Source: Perca fluviatilis
Lineage: Eukaryota; Chordata; Actinopteri; Perciformes; Percidae
Assembly (NCBI RefSeq): GCF_010015445.1
Contig: NC_053127.1
Location: 25,883,745-25,947,744, forward strand
Length of the DNA: 64,000 nt
Direction of reading: 5' to 3'
Position 1 is the first letter of the stretch. Each line of letters begins with the position of its first letter. Below the pieces are notes generated by a model. That model saw nothing but the letters and a program-made list of their open reading frames with translations, searched no databases and was not told the DNA's origin. Both the position numbers and the translations under genes were made by a program. Shown here in pieces: positions 27,600 to 38,614 of this stretch.

Positions 27600-28133
27600 C
27601 AGTACAGGCCAAAAGTTTGGACACACCTTCTCATTCAATGTGTTTCCTTTTTATTTTCATGACTATTTACATTGTAGATTCTCACTGAAGGCATCAAAAC
27701 TATGAATGAACACATATGGAATTATGTACTTAACAAAAAAGTGTGAAATAACTGAAAACATGTCTTATATTTTAGATTCTTCAAAGTAGCCACCCTTTGC
27801 TTTTTTATTAATAAGGGAATAAATTCCACTAATTAACCCTGACAAAGCACTCCTGTGAAGTGAAAACCATTTCAGGTGACAACCTCATGAAGCTCATTGA
27901 GAGAACACCAAGGGTTTGCAGAGTTATCAAAAAAGCAAAGGGTGGCTACTTTGAAGAATCTAAAATATAAGACATGTTTTCAGTTATTTCACACTTTTTT
28001 GTTAAGTACATAATTCCATATGTGTTCATTCATAGTTTTGATGCCTTCAGTGAGAATCTACAATGTAAATAGTCATGAAAATAAAGAAAACGCATTGAAT
28101 GAGAAGGTGTGTCCAAACTTTTGGCCTGTACTG
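27600..28133. mobile_element. Tc1/mariner-like remnant with ~210-bp inverted repeats
   Basis: The element starts CAGTACAGGCCAAAAG and ends CTTTTGGCCTGTACTG, flanked by TA on both sides (27598-27599 and 28134-28135), the target duplication of Tc1/mariner. The two ends are complementary over roughly 210 bp with few mismatches, leaving about 120 bp of middle (27800-27930), which is too short for a transposase. It is therefore an internally deleted, long-inverted-repeat copy. High arm identity suggests fairly recent activity or conversion. Confidence 0.9.
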
Positions 28134-28849
28134 TATCTGCATTTACTGTCTTACAAAGTCTGCAGTGTAGCCTCTACATTTTCAATCAAGCACAGCGTAC
28201 AGTATGTCACACATCCATTTGGACCGACTACATAAGGGATCCTATTTTGTCTGAGATACTTGTGCTTCATGTCATAGCATTTCATTACATGCATGTGTGC
28301 AACACACAGCTACATAATATGTATGCATGTTAAACATTTTTTTTTTTAAAGCACATTCATATAGTATTTTCTTGTAAACATTATTTCCATTTGCTGCACA
28401 GTGACTAATTAAGTTTGTTGGCTCTTTATGGCAGTATGTATGACCTAACACCTAAAACCTGCCAGCTGAAAAACTTCAATCTCCATTAAGTGACATTGCT
28501 GATATTAGCTTTGAATCAAATGATTTCCTGTAAGGTGAAAGAATTACTAGCACTGCCAACACCACCGAAAAGTAACACCCCAGTCTGCAGCCCTATGCAG
28601 CCCTCAGCCACTTTCAGCTCATTATTTTGGTTCAGTGGTCCGTCTGGTTGAGGTCCAACGGCTCTCACCAGCCCCTGCATAAAAAGCCATGGGCAGCAGC
28701 CAGCTCACAAGCTCAAACAAGCTGTACACTACCTGTGCTTAGGAAAATGGTGGAGAACTGAAGTGAACGAGAAGCTGGTAAAGAATGCTGAACATACAGC
28801 AAGCCAAAAAGACCTTCATTTCTAAAGGAGTTAAAAACAGAGCTAATTT
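28134..28849. other. intergenic, nothing recognised
   Basis: No exon or clear repeat boundary. A short palindromic region near 28180-28330 is AT-rich without open frames of interest. Confidence 0.45.
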
Positions 28850-28985
28850 AACTAAATTAACGGATAGTCAAAGTGATTAAATCATCCTGAATAGATGTAT
28901 GTACCAAATTTCACAGAAATCGCCAGTAGTTTTTGACACTTTTCACTCAAAACAAGAAATGGCAATCTCTTGATGGTGGAAAAGT
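28850..28985 (+). repeat. fragment of a dispersed teleost repeat, left part
   Basis: ATGTATGTACCAAATTTCAC followed by TTTTCACTCAAAACAAGAAATGG is, from memory, part of an old dispersed repeat found widely in percomorphs. Its expected right end (GTCTGGACCAAAGTGGTGGA) appears at about 29462, so the element seems split by later insertions including the SINE. Confidence 0.4.
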
Positions 28986-29044
28986 CAAAAATAAAGTTTG
29001 AAAAAAAAAAAAAAAAAAAAAGAGTAAAAGAAGAAGACACTTTC

Positions 29045-29296
29045 TTTTTTTTTTTTATCCCCAGGGAAATTGAAAAAACAGGACCTATACTGTACATGCA
29101 CTGAGGGGGCTGCCCAGGGAAGGCACCCCGAGCAGTTGGGGGTTCGGTGCCTTGCTCAAGGGCACCTCAGCAGTGCCCAGGAGGGGAACCGGCACCTCTC
29201 CAGCTACCGGTACACATTCCGTACTTGGTCCCTATGGGAACTTGAACCGGCGACCCTTCGGTTCCCAAGCCAAGTCCCTACAGACTGAGACAAAGT
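29045..29296 (-). mobile_element. tRNA-derived SINE
   Basis: Read on the minus strand it starts near CTCAGTCTGTAGGGACTTGG and contains GTCGCCGGTTCAAGTTCC, a good match to the RNA polymerase III B box (GGTTCRANNCC). A conserved middle with CCTTGAGCAAGGCACCGAAC follows, and it ends AATTTCCCTGGGGATAAAAA, resembling LINE-type tails. That order (tRNA-like head, body, LINE-like tail with A-run) is the SINE layout. The A-box region is degenerate. It lies inside an older dispersed repeat. Confidence 0.72.
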
Positions 29297-31368
29297 CAAA
29301 GGGGATGATATGAACATGAACCAACTTCAAGCTCAACTGAGGCAGGATCTGGTAAGAGAGATGAGATCTGGAGGGCACAGCTATAGTAAGAGCTTTAATA
29401 AAGGTGCAGCAACTAACATTTTGACACAGAGCACGTCTGTATTGTTGAGATAGCCTAATTTGCGTCTGGACCAAAGTGGTGGACCGACCTACTGACCAAT
29501 AGACAGACACACATTGTCATCCCTAGACCAATGTTAAATTACTCTGTGCAAACTGAAAGCATGCCACACACACACACACTATCCTGAAAAGGCCACCAGT
29601 GTTGATTTGCATTTTTTAGCATTTATGCACCACAGTAAGATGAATGTGTCCCCAATGATTCATAGTTTTTTTTAATCCAGTAAAACATATGCTTGTCATT
29701 TGACAACTCTGCAGAGCATCACATGTTATATAAGGCAAAAGGCAAGGCCATTTAAACAGAAAGCTTCAGGAAGGGTTCCTTTATGTTAAAATGTAGGACG
29801 GACTGCAAAGAGATACTATTTCTGTAATTGTTCAAAAGGCATACTTTGGCAAAACTGGACATTATGATACCAAGGTAATAGTTATAAGTTTTAATATATT
29901 TCAGGCTGCATGTATTATGTTGTGTCCACCCTGTGTGAGACAGTTTTAGAGAGGACAAACTCATTTCCACTGCAGTGCTTTTCTCCCAGGGCAGCCTGCT
30001 GTATGCACTGATTTTTTTAGACTTAAGTTCTGTGCAAATAGCCCTGTTCTTCTTTTTCCAGCACAGTGAAGTGTGAATTGATATACAGGATGCTAATGAA
30101 TATTTATTTTACAAATCTAACACTAATAACGTGATGGTACGGCAAACTAAGCAGACTTAAAGTGTTGATTTGAACTTTAAAAATCTCAAGTCAATTTAGC
30201 TCTGGTTTATGATCTGTTTCTATTAACAATTAGTGTACAAATGAATGTCAATTTTTCTGTAAATTAAATCTGACAGTGTTGTGATGATGCTTTACACACT
30301 GAAATGCACCAACAAGTCCTATCCTTGCTGTGACACCCAGTACTAATTGGTAAATCCTGCTTCTCCCGATGGAGGAATGAACCCTTGTGGAACCCCCCCC
30401 CCCCCAAACTAGTAACTACACTCTGCATTAACCTCCATCCTGGACTATACACCTGCCCATTTCACATACTATATATTTCTTGAACATGCTGCAATCAACC
30501 CATTAAGTCTCCTTTTTGTTATGCTAAACAGTTATTTTGTATATATTTGTTTCTGTATTTATTGTTTATGCACCAATCACCAAGGCATATTCCATGTTAA
30601 CTGTATCTTACTGTGGCAATAAACCCTTTTCTGATTTCAACAACAGAGAGGCAGATAGCTCTTATTTCACCTCTTTTTTGTTTGTTTTGGTTAAAAAAAA
30701 AAAGTACTGATCATAGACTATTATGGAACTGATGTTATACTGTTATGCAAATACTTTTATCTTTATCTTGCACTAGGTGAAACTGACCACCGGTGAGGTA
30801 AAGAGTGGAATTTTCGCAAACCAAATATACTGTAATTATAGTCTTAATCTAGCACAGATTAACTGTTTTGTTTCTTTATTTTCGACATGAAGTTCTTCTT
30901 TTAGTTTTCCAACTTGCATTTCCTGCTATAACATCAAGTAATCAAGTTCCTGTGTTGTTGATAACATATTGAAAACAAATTTCAGTTTGTATTTCCTGAT
31001 TAAATTATGCCAACAGTAGCCTACATACATGCATGTATATAAACCGTGATTAAACCCCCAGGTCAACGCTGTCATATACGACAGCAAATTACACGTTGAA
31101 TGTAATATTCAATATCTCCAGATCAATACAGTGCAGAGACTTACTTTTTTTATTAGAAGATAAATGCGCCTGTCAATGAGGTCTTCCATGCGATCGCAAG
31201 TCTGTTTTAGAAGTTTCTTCATCCAGCCTGCAACTGCAGTTTCTGTAATGTCACAATAAATCCATGATGATGAATCCATAAATCACCTAAATTATGTAAT
31301 CTCCGATATCTCGGCATCGCTTTAAGATAGCATGGTTCTGTTTGTTTAGCCTGAAGGCTAACCTCTGG

Positions 31369-31427
31369 GCCTTTCAAAGAGGGCTTCTCTGGGCCTTTCA
31401 AAAAGGGCTTCTCTGGGCCTTTCAAAG
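31369..31427. repeat. short minisatellite, 27-bp unit, about 2-3 copies
   Basis: The unit CTCTGGGCCTTTCAAAGAGG with variation CTTTCAAAAAGG repeats in tandem at about 27-bp spacing. On the minus strand it reads as KGPEKP-type triplets by chance; no gene is inferred. Confidence 0.75.
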
Positions 31428-32082
31428 AGCGATTCTAGGTCTTCCAGAAGCTTTGTAACCTAGCCTGGAACTTCAGTATCGTTGCACAGACTTTGCTCAA
31501 TAACTCCAGATTGATACATCCACAACTGAACGGTTATTGAGTCCTATTTTTGTATGGAGAGGTATCAATTTGCAGTTAAGACCGGCCATTTTCACTTCTT
31601 GAATTCAGTGGGCTGAGTGTGTCGACCAATCAGGGTCTGTCTTTCTGACTATCTTCTTCTTCTTTGGTGTTTTTTTACGGCAGCGGCAACCACAGTGGTG
31701 TTGATGCTGCCACTCTTCTGTGTTACTTTGCTGCTACATGTGCCTTACATGAAATAACTGAGCCAAAATAATGATATTACACAGCATAAATGTAATAAAT
31801 AATGCATAGATTCTCATATCTCATTTAGATAGCAGGAGGTGTTTCGGAGATGGCACAACTAACTCTTTGAATAAAAAACATTTTATGGTAGGCATTCACA
31901 AGTTACATTCACCAGACACCTATTTTTTTAAATGTATTGAATTGTTTCGGATTGTTGGCTGATGAATTTAATATTTATTAAAAATATCATTTAAATGTTA
32001 TTAGAAAAGATTGTAATTCTGTTGTACCATAATTGACCTCTAGGTATAAATATACATTTAAAAATATATATATTTTAGCTTA

Positions 32083-32104
32083 CCCTAACCCTAACCCTAA
32101 CCCT
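32083..32104. repeat. short interstitial telomeric repeat (CCCTAA)n
   Basis: CCCTAACCCTAACCCTAACC: about three and a half perfect units of the vertebrate telomere C-strand repeat within AT-rich DNA. This is typical of short interstitial telomeric sequences, thought to come from double-strand break repair or telomerase activity. Confidence 0.85.
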
Positions 32105-33782
32105 TAATTTGACATTTTATGGCAACACGTACCTTAATATGGAGGCAACTCCTATAAAGTAAAAAAAGAACCCTGCACACTGACACTAACAAAAGGTTAA
32201 TTCAAAGAGTATTTTCATTCATGGTTCAGAAAAAAATGTATTATGTTGTCAAAATACCAACTTGTCAAATATCAAATATGTCAAAATATAGGGCCCTAAC
32301 TCAAATTTGATTAATTTAATAATGATAATATACAATAATAATAATTACATTACAAATAGGAAACTAAATGTTAAAAGTGAGAGAACAAATGCACTTCCAT
32401 GCAGATGTGAATAAGTACTACAGAAACAGCATTAATGTGCGTGTATGGGAGGGCAATATGCAATTTTATTATGTCAGTGGGTGGTCAAGATGCACGAGAC
32501 AGCAGCATGGCTGTCAAGTAAGCATACTCAAATTAGCGAGTTGTAGCCTTGTGACCTCATTATATGTGGACAAAAAGCTACGTGTCTGGCAAAAAAATCA
32601 GTAGCTGTGCCAAGTTTCCGGTCAGCTGTAAAACTAGGCATACAATTTTAGTTCCCATGTCAGTATCTGTTTGCCTGTTTATATCAGGGTTTATTATATT
32701 TCTGTGCAACCTCTTATTTTTACTACCAAATATAACAACAAGAGACTATTCCCTGTTTCTCCATCTGGAAACATTGCTGCCGGTTTGATTCACAGACAGA
32801 ACTAATGACTCATTTTGACGTGGAGACACAGTGGCAGTGTTTCTTGGGGACAAAGAGGGGTGAAAGAGGGCAGAGAAGGGTAGATTGGGGTTTTCTCTTG
32901 CTCCTCCTCCCAGAGTCGAGTGTCCTCCAGAGGGGTTTAAGAGGAGCAGTAATCCACTGAGATGTCAGAGATTGGCCTCCCCTGGGATGGAAATGTAATA
33001 TGACAGAGCACAATGGAAGAGAAGAGAGAGAGCACTGGCTGAATTTCTTTACAACAAAGCAGGCAATTGCCTGGGGCTTTTATATGGCATTGAACGTGGT
33101 ATAATTTGGCTTAATAATCCTGCATAACACACTTAAAAATGTTCCTTCTTACCTGTGTATTCTGTTTCCTGGCTTCCATTGTGTTTGACACTGGTTAATA
33201 AGAAGGATAATGGTGTGTGGACACATATCACACTTTCACTGGACAGGGTTTAAATGTCTTCATAATTATGAATTATATAATCACATAGAGAGGATCACGA
33301 AAGCCATGCTTTGCCTCTTATAAGGAGTATCATACTTCTTTAAACGGTGAAAGCAAAGCATAGCATATCTGAAAATTGCTTCCTTTATCGCCCCAAAAGG
33401 GGAATTCATTAGGCTCACACATTCATACCACACACATACAGACACAAGTGCAAGCAAATGACTAATGCACATCAACAACTAAAAAAGTTCAACCTCAAAT
33501 AAAAAAAACATTGTAAAACACTTAAGTACAGCTGCAGTGTGGCAGTTTTTTTTCTTTCTTTTACCATTTATGTTATGTTGCATGTCTGTTTAGGTCAGAC
33601 TAGGGATTTTTGGATTCCATCTACTGCATGCTCGTAGTCCCACTCAATCAAACACCCTACTTCAGCCCTTTTTCCTCCGTCCTTTAAGGCACAATACATA
33701 ATCTAAATGCAAACAAAGGGCATTGGGCATTTGAAAGAAAGTTGTAGACACTAGCACTGATTTCAGGTTACTCCTGTCATAA

Positions 33783-34076
33783 CCCTTGTGTTGTCCTTCG
33801 GGTCCCAGTGACCCGAAGGACAACACAAGGATTATGTACTTCCCTTTACTTTGTTGAGAATTGCTCTCTAAACAAGGGTTAATACAGCACCTTAGTTCTT
33901 GTTTGTACAGCATTTTGGTCAGCTTAAACTGTGTTTAAATGTGTTCTAGAAATAAACTTTACTTACTTACTTTACAAGAAACAGGGTTTAGAGAGCAATT
34001 CTCAACAAAGTAAAGGGAAGTACATAATCCTTGTGTTGTCCTTCGGGTCACTGGGACCCGAAGGACCACACAAGGG
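33783..34076. mobile_element. piggyBac-like foldback MITE
   Basis: Both ends carry the block CCCTTGTGTTGTCCTTCGGG (with small changes) in opposite orientation, and each end itself folds back (TCGGGTCCCAGTGACCCGA). ATAA flanks both sides (33779-33782 and 34077-34080), a 4-bp duplication close to the TTAA preferred by piggyBac. The inner arms (TACTTCCCTTTACTTTGTTG and complement at about 33998-34023) are also inverted. The element is 294 bp with no coding capacity. Class assignment is from the end sequence, recalled from fish piggyBac MITEs. Confidence 0.75.
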
Positions 34077-34425
34077 ATAAGAGGTAAGTTTCCAAAAACC
34101 AACGATACGTCCCCCTGCTGTTTGGAGGGGATGGAAGAGACAGGGTTTGAACGTCTCTCTTTAGCTCTCTTTTTCATTCATTACACAACTATTTATGTAA
34201 CACTATTTTGCATTATGGCATCTCCCCAGTCCCCACCTCTCTCTGACGGCTGGCTCTTTAACCTGCCTTCGAATGTGGCAGTACGGAAACAACTAAACAC
34301 TTTTGCCGACCCACGTGGTCGGACACCACTCTTGTGAACCATTTATTTTCAGTCATAGCCTGGCTCTGACAGTCAGCATAGACTGTAACTGTCTACAGCC
34401 ACGCTAGTGCTCTGTGCAGCTGTAC

Positions 34426-34625
34426 CCAAGCTAAATGCTAATCAACATGCTAACATGCTCACAGTGGCAATGCCAACATGCTGAGGTTTAGCAAGTGAAA
34501 TGCTTACCATGTACACCATCTTAGTTTATTATGTAAACATGCCAACATTTGCTACTTAGCACTAAACACAAAGCACAGCTGAGGCTGATGGGTATCTTAT
34601 TAGTTTTGCAGGTACCAACAAAAGA
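34426..34625. repeat. dispersed AACATGCTAACATG-type teleost repeat
   Basis: AACATGCTAACATGCTCACAG, ATGCCAACATGCTGAGG and TTAGCACTAAACACAAAG are parts of an abundant old dispersed repeat of percomorph genomes that I recognise from its ATGCTAACATG wording. Related pieces occur at 53145-53345 and 55405-55580. There are no clear ends here. Confidence 0.5.
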
Positions 34626-35339
34626 ATTAGAACCAATTAGAATTGTGTTATTACAATTCATACATTCAACCTGTGGGGAATATAATTTGCTGTGCAAAAT
34701 ATCCAATACTTGAGAGACAGTTCAATGAAAAATAAAAACAAAACCAATTTCAATCCATCTCACAGATGTCTTAAATAGGATATTTCACTGAATGAGTGAA
34801 ATAGATGAAAAGTGATTAGAATGTATCCTCTATAAACCTTGAATATCAGTAGAAATTGTTATATGACAGTATATTACAGCCAGGAAAATATCTATTTGAT
34901 TTAGAAAACAGCTTTGATGATAGAAGAAAAATCTAATTTGGCATTGCAGCAACACAAAGCGGGTGAAAACAGAGGCCTTGAAACAGTGAGAAAAGGCTGT
35001 TAGTCAGACACATCACTTCAGGCTTACTCACATCTTGTTAGCACACCAGTGTGAATGAGGATGATTGACAGACAACACAGCTGGAAGGCCTTTATAATTC
35101 CTATTATTGGAGAAGAATCTTATTCTGCAGCTAGACACATCTAACAGCCTGTTAGCCTGAAGAACACATACACACAGTCATCACCGGTATAAAAACAACA
35201 CTCATACACAAGTAAGCAAGTATAACCATTCTTATAAGTGATAGTGGAAAGTCATTTCTTATACATATTTTTTATGTCTTTTATGATGATAGTTTATATT
35301 TGACATATCATGGTAATGTAAAGTAACTTTGGACTGTAG

Positions 35340-35898
35340 TGATTTTTGTAGGATCCCCATTAGCTGATTCAGATGCATATAACTATACATATTCATCTTC
35401 ATATACTATATATATTAAACTAAATTCATTCATTCATTTCAAAGTGAAATCTTACAACATATTTGTATCCATGTACAATGTAGTCACAAAATATGGTGAG
35501 AGGCGTAGGGCCATCAGATGTTGCTTTACTTGTTTTTAAAAGCTTGCTTTATTTTGTGCTTTAGCAATCTCAGCTGGAAGTGGGTTCCATGAAACCATAC
35601 CTCGATACAATACTGTACGTTGCTTTGATTGTGTTCTGGATCTAGGAACTGTGTAAAGACCTCTGGTGGCATGTCTGGTGGGGCTAAATGTGATTTGACC
35701 ATACAAACAATTAGGAATTTTCAATACATTCTTTATTTTCTAACAAAAACCAGGAGTGATGCCGATAGCCTCTCCTCAACTTTCAACCAGGAGAGATTGA
35801 CATTCATGTTATTTATATTAGACCTAAGGATCTGCATCGAAGGGCAAGACGAGCTGCTCTGTTCTGTTCAGTTCTCCAAGATCCTTCTCTGCAACAGC
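35340..35898 (-). mobile_element. non-LTR retrotransposon (L2-like) 3' fragment
   Basis: Read on the minus strand, pieces in slightly shifted frames give QNRAARLALRCRS, VNLSWLKVEERLSAS and SPTRHATRG, then YRGMVSWNPLPAEI. This matches the C-terminal end of reverse transcriptases of L2/Rex-type LINEs, which typically have QNRAARL, W-L-V--R and FRG--LWNSLP-EI. The 3' end is near GGATCCCCATTAGC on the plus strand (about 35350). In-frame stops make it a dead 5'-truncated copy. It abuts the MITE fragment at 35902. Confidence 0.72.
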
Positions 35899-35901
35899 GG
35901 G

Positions 35902-36101
35902 AGTCTCGCTTTGCCAGACCTTCCTCCACAGCACAGCTAAGGAGGGTCTGGCTAGTCCACACAACATTCCGGGATGGAAGAAAACCGTGCCGTGGTGTAT
36001 TGGCATTTCTTTAAACCAATCACAATCGTCACAACTGTACGTTCAAAAGTTGTTTGGACAGATAGTCTAGCTAGCTGTCTGGATTTACCCTGCAGAGATC
36101 T
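35902..36101. mobile_element. truncated MITE, same family as 48084-48972
   Basis: AGTCTCGCTTTGCCAGACCT, GGAGGGTCTGGCTAGTCCACAC and GTCTGGATTTACCCTGCAGA are shared in order with the element at 48084-48972. The internal CGGCGCTAAGCGCCG-type part and the whole right end are missing, so this is an internally deleted and 3'-truncated copy. Confidence 0.8.
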
Positions 36102-36269
36102 TAATTAAGTCTACTGCTAACTAATAACCTTACCGTTGCCAAAATAGCCCCGCCAATCAAATCCCCTACTTCACCGTTAACCGGCAAGCCACCAATCCTG
36201 TTTGAAAATGAACACCTCTGCTGAAGTGTTAAATTCGTTAATGATCATTTGACACAAGACAACACCATC

Positions 36270-36332
36270 TCTCTCTGTCTCTCTCTGTCTCTCTCTCTGT
36301 CTCTCTCTCTCTGTCTCTCTGTCTCTCTCTCT

Positions 36333-36364
<32 letters not shown>
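36270..36364. repeat. compound (CTCTGT)n/(CT)n/(AC)n microsatellite
   Basis: CTCTCTGTCTCTCTCTGTCT runs into CTCTCTCTCTGC and then an ACACAC tract to about 36364. It generates spurious Arg-Glu or Cys-Val frames on the minus strand. Confidence 0.93.
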
Positions 36365-36370
<6 letters not shown>

Positions 36371-37619
36371 ATGATTAGCTCTCATAACGGGCCAGGTGGG
36401 TAGCGCACTGCCATGACTCCATGACGTCTGATTACTCCACATCTTCATTGTGATTTTGTGATTACATTCTGAATCTGCAACGCTCTCTGTCAGGTAAATC
36501 AGTAAGTTAGTAGTAGGGTATACTACTATACTAACTAAGGGGAGTTGCTAAGGGTTTTGGGGTCCTTCTGTAAGTAATTTTGGGGTACAATTTGGTTTTG
36601 ATGAATTCTACAAGCAGCAATACCACAGGCCAAGCAATTGGCCCGTTCCAAACAGGCCCGTTCAACGAGCACTGTATAAGTAATACCAAATAAATAAGAA
36701 AATGCTTGATGTTTTGTTACATTTCAAGTGCATGATATAATTGCAGAGCCTCTAAGGTTATTCTGTTAAAATTGAAATGAAACACTGACCCCTATAACAG
36801 CTACACTGTCTGCTAACCACAAACTGCTAACTTCTTCAATTATTAAGATAAAGCGCTCTTTATTTGTTTTAACTATCAACAGCCAAATTATCATTACATT
36901 TGTATTAAGAATAATCTATTTCTGATCTCATTGTTTATTTATTTCTTATCTTTTTATTGCTTACTTGCTACTGTGTTGTTTCTTTTAGTTGTGAGGTGTG
37001 TTGAGAGTCTTGCTTCGGGAAGCCCGCCTCAAATAAACTTTAGTAGTTATGCAACACTGACCTTGACTCAGCCAAAGAAAGAAGACGTGGCATAAAGCAT
37101 GAGATAATACATATTATCGTCATTATTCTTCCTTTGTATTTAATGTATTGATTAAAATAACAAGGTTTTCACTATTATTTGGTTTTGCTTATTGAGCGTT
37201 CATTTCTGGACCAGTGCATCCAAATGAGTTCACTTAATACTTAACATTCTTAATGCTTAATTTGTACTTGACTTGAGATATTAGTCTCTGTTACCCCATT
37301 GACCTGGTCAGTTTTATGAAGCGTAGCGCATTGCTATTTCTAACTGAGCAGCCTCTTGGAGGAGGCCTTCTCCTCCTCTCTAAATAAATGATTTCATGGC
37401 TCCCTCTTGGATTGAGGATATTACTTTAACATCCTGATCAGCATCCACACTAATCCACGCTACTGTCTGCAATCTTTTTTAACCCTTATTTAATCATGAA
37501 TTTAAAGCAACAGTAAAAAAGGAAGTTTCTTTAGTTTAGTAAGGACATAGCTTGATATTAAGTGTACACTAAATTTAGAATATTTTCATCACTTTAACTT
37601 GCTGTCATATAGTTCTTTC
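36365..37619. other. intergenic, nothing recognised
   Basis: AT-rich sequence without recognisable exon or transposon end. Confidence 0.45.
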
Positions 37620-38115
37620 CAATGGGGAACTCAAGCCGTTCTATATCCATCTTTGCTCTCGTCATAGCCAGCGCTACAACTTAAAACTTGGTGTTATTCT
37701 GATTCACCGAAGTCACACACAAACAAACTAACCCACTGAGGCAGCGGTAGACCAGCAACACCCGTTTTCTGCAGGGTAAAATTACAGTTTTTGTCCAAAG
37801 AGTCTGGTAGCTTTGACAACAGCCTAGGTGGATATAACTGCTTAAGTTCCCTGTCGGAAAGGGCGGCCTGAGGTAAAGCGGTGAAAATATTCCTAATATA
37901 GCAATCACTTAAACTGACATTAATGTTTTTAGGTGAGCCTTTTTTTTTTAGGTGGCTAAAATGTGTTTTGCTGCTGCCAGGCATTGCTTTGCTTCCGTGT
38001 CGGTACTCCTGCTTGCTTCTCCAAACTACTGGCGCGTCGACTGCCACCTACTGTAGGTAATACACTGACTATGGATAAATACCTCATACAACCCCACTTC
38101 AACATATCTGAACTA
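37620..38115. repeat. probable dispersed repeat with moderately long frames on minus strand
   Basis: The segment contains TTTTCTGCAGGGTAAAATTAC, a CGTGTCGGTACTCCTGCTTG block and CCACCTACTGTAGGTAATAC, wording that I recall from dispersed repeats in percomorph genomes. The 117-codon frame on the minus strand (37694-38047) has no domain I know, and I do not call it a gene. Limits uncertain. Confidence 0.3.
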
Positions 38116-38399
38116 TCCCTTAAAGTGAGTAAAGCGTGGCTCACCTTGCCCCACAACTTTAACCATACTTACTGTACACTGCATAAGCAAATTATAGAGG
38201 CTACAAAACATGCAATGAAGACACAAGGTGATGACCTGATTAATTGGGTTCATCTTAATAATTCTTATTTGTTAACACAATCTTAATCTATTGAAATACT
38301 GTTGAGCCCTTTCAAATAAAAAATAAAAAATACCCTTGTTGTAAGAGCAGATACATTTCTTAAGCTAAAACAACAGTGATAATGCTTAGGGGCAATGAA

Positions 38400-38614
38400 T
38401 GGATGCACTAGAGGGAGTGAAAGTGCGTTACATGTGTCTGTCTGCACGTCTATGAGGACAGAGACAGGAAGAGAGAGAGGGAGGAGATAAATAGAGAGTG
38501 AGCGAGAGAGAGAAATAAGTTTGCATTTAAGCACGACCAAGGAAGCAGAGGAGAGGATTCATGATCTGGGAAGAAGGTTATGATTAGACGGACGTTTAAG
38601 ACAAACCATGTGAG
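38400..38614 (+). other. hrh2: candidate 5' untranslated first exon of hrh2
   Basis: A GA-rich, AT-poor stretch ends ATGTGAG followed by GTGAGT, a strong donor at 38615. The next good acceptor upstream of the receptor is TTGTTCTTCAG at about 42871, so this may be a non-coding first exon with a 4.3-kb intron. HRH2 genes in mammals also have untranslated upstream exons. Start position and even the link to hrh2 are inferred. Confidence 0.3.

Larger units (their letters stand above)
29297..33782. other. intergenic, mostly unremarkable
   Basis: No exon recognised in 4.5 kb. It contains the right end of a dispersed repeat near 29462-29525 (GGACCAAAGTGGTGGACCGA), a C14 run at about 30391-30404, a small minisatellite at 31369-31427 and a short telomere-like tract at 32083-32104. 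The rest is AT-rich and without long open frames. Confidence 0.5.

Noticed and set aside
37694..38047. 117-codon minus-strand frame
   Set aside because: The underlying DNA resembles a dispersed percomorph repeat and the predicted protein has no recognisable domain.
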